A DNA stretch of 5,784 bases, taken from Armatimonadaceae bacterium. Lineage in GTDB: Bacteria; Armatimonadota; Armatimonadia; Armatimonadales; Armatimonadaceae. The translations under genes and the position numbers were made by a program. Within the stretch, counting starts at the first letter, position 1. The number at the start of each line of letters is the position of its first letter. Location: NCBI GenBank assembly GCA_030446525.1, contig JAUJNC010000231.1, positions 1 to 5,784 on the forward strand, in the 5' to 3' direction. The notes below the pieces were generated by a model, which was given only the letters and a program-made list of their open reading frames with translations, ran no database searches and was not told the DNA's origin. Shown piece by piece: positions 5,161 through 5,784 of this stretch.

Positions 5161-5784
5161 ACCAGCGATCTTCCGTTCCGGCCCCTGGACCTGCCCGATG
5201 CCGACATTGTTCTTTATCCTGTCTTCTTCGACCAGAAGCAGAGCGATGCCTTCTTTGTGCAGCTGCGTGAGGGCATTCACTGGAAACAGGAGTCCATCCG
5301 GCTCTTCGGCAAAGCGGTGGCACAGCCGCGCCTGATCGCCTGGTACGGCGACGCCGGCAAGAGCTATACCTATTCGGGCCTGACGGTCACTCCCGAACCC
5401 TGGACCGAGCTGCTGCTTCGGATCAAGGAGCGAATTGAGACGGTAGCGGGCGCCCGCTTCAACAGCGTGTTGCGGCTGCTCGGAGCCCTGGAGCGATGGA
5501 GGGGCGAATACGTCGCCCTGCGCCCCGTCCCCAAGGACCACGACGGGCGCCCGGAAGAGGCCAGCCCCGACAGGAATATCCCGGTGCGTGTCTACGGCGC
5601 GACCCGGATGATGACGCGCGAGGAGTACGAAGCGTACCGGCGGGATCGGGACACAGGACCGCCCTGTGCCCCACCTGGGGCAAGGTGCTTGATGCGCACA
5701 CGCCCGCGCCGGGCGGTAGCCCGGCCGTCCCCCGGCGACATCAGCGTCTGTCTCTATTGCGGCACCCGCTTGCGCTTCGCGGCG
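5158..5784 (+). CDS. AlkB-type 2-oxoglutarate/Fe(II) dioxygenase, N-terminal half only, fused in frame to unrelated sequence; runs off the window
   Basis: Residues 1-105 match the N-terminal half of bacterial AlkB-like (ALKBH2/3-type) DNA alkylation-repair dioxygenases: VLYPVFFDQKQSDAFF, an IHWKQESIRLFGK segment, PRLIAWYGDAGKSYTYSG, and ETVAGARFNSVL. In intact members FNSVL is followed at once by LNLYRDG and then the HxD iron ligand. Here the frame instead continues from codon 5473 as RLLGALERWRGEYVALRP and onward. No HxD, distal His or C-terminal Arg for 2-oxoglutarate is present, so the protein as read cannot be an active dioxygenase. The frame stays open to the window end (209 codons). The foreign part looks protein-coding but I do not recognise it, apart from a zinc-ribbon half (CLYCG) near the end. 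The gene is divergent from the DUF2520 gene, 133 bp away. An internal deletion, gene fusion or assembly chimera near 5475 could each explain it. Confidence 0.7.
   Translation, partial: MTSDLPFRPLDLPDADIVLYPVFFDQKQSDAFFVQLREGIHWKQESIRLFGKAVAQPRLIAWYGDAGKSYTYSGLTVTPEPWTELLLRIKERIETVAGARFNSVLRLLGALERWRGEYVALRPVPKDHDGRPEEASPDRNIPVRVYGATRMMTREEYEAYRRDRDTGPPCAPPGARCLMRTRPRRAVARPSPGDISVCLYCGTRLRFAA
5652..5784 (+). other. Zinc-ribbon-like segment split between two frames at the window edge
   Basis: In the frame whose codons include 5667-5669, the sequence reads CPTWGKVLDAHTPAPGGSPAV. In the frame continuing the AlkB ORF it reads PGDISVCLYCGTRLRF just downstream. Together these resemble one treble-clef or ribbon motif (CPxCGKxLDA ... 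PGDxSVCxYCG). Two changes separate it from an intact form: a one-base surplus, most simply one extra C in the five-C run at 5729-5733, and TGG (Trp) where the second Cys codon would be expected. The remainder lies beyond the window, so the gene boundary is unknown. Errors at a contig end are a likely cause. Confidence 0.35.

Noticed and set aside
5071..5541. A 156-codon minus-strand open frame opposite AlkB
   Set aside because: The plus strand carries unmistakable AlkB motifs here, and the antisense translation has no recognisable features.
1..5784. CRISPR arrays, tRNA or rRNA genes, insertion sequence ends, phage or toxin-antitoxin genes
   Set aside because: I saw no regularly spaced repeats of suitable length, no tRNA-like cloverleaf or rRNA segments, no transposase motifs and no terminal inverted repeats.

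Overview
This is a GC-rich bacterial window that looks like a short draft or metagenome contig. The first ~200 bases are almost pure G/C homopolymer runs, and the last ~130 bases read as a zinc-ribbon split across frames, so both ends look unreliable. The two left-hand genes encode secreted alpha/beta hydrolases: one is a large esterase/EF-hand/hydrolase fusion, the other a putative esterase of the enterochelin-esterase-like type. Such proteins are common in Planctomycetota, Armatimonadota, Acidobacteriota and Verrucomicrobiota. I therefore suspect one of these phyla, but the window holds no phylogenetic marker and the assignment is a guess.

Layout. 1-200: G/C homopolymer tract. 201-479: leader with two 9-bp tandem duplications and a weak promoter candidate. 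480-2732 (+): a 750-residue exported protein made of a BD-FAE-type esterase, two EF-hand loops and a dienelactone-hydrolase-like domain. 2791-3890 (+): a secreted esterase in the same transcriptional direction, 58 bp downstream, whose signal peptide and mature domain lie in different frames. 4007 to about 4156 (+): a small remnant of a dihydrodipicolinate-synthase (DapA)-family gene. It runs head-on into the 3' end of a minus-strand Rossmann/DUF2520 gene (5024 down to 4071). 5025-5157: divergent intergenic region with an 8-bp tandem repeat. 5158-5784 (+): N-terminal half of an AlkB-type dioxygenase whose homology stops abruptly before the iron-binding residues. It reads in frame into unrelated sequence and off the window end.

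Functionally, the two hydrolases plausibly form a secreted ester-cleaving pair, acting for example on acylated polysaccharide or other extracellular esters. The right half holds a putative NAD(P)-dependent oxidoreductase of unknown role and a broken alkylation-repair gene; I see no pathway linking them to the hydrolases.

The most notable signals are three broken genes (frameshifted esterase, DapA remnant, half AlkB) within about 3 kb, and two identical TATACT-N6-ATGAC arrangements that look like promoters for leaderless transcripts. The breaks could be real gene decay or assembly chimeras, and the low-quality ends favour treating them cautiously. I do not see a convincing new multi-gene system.
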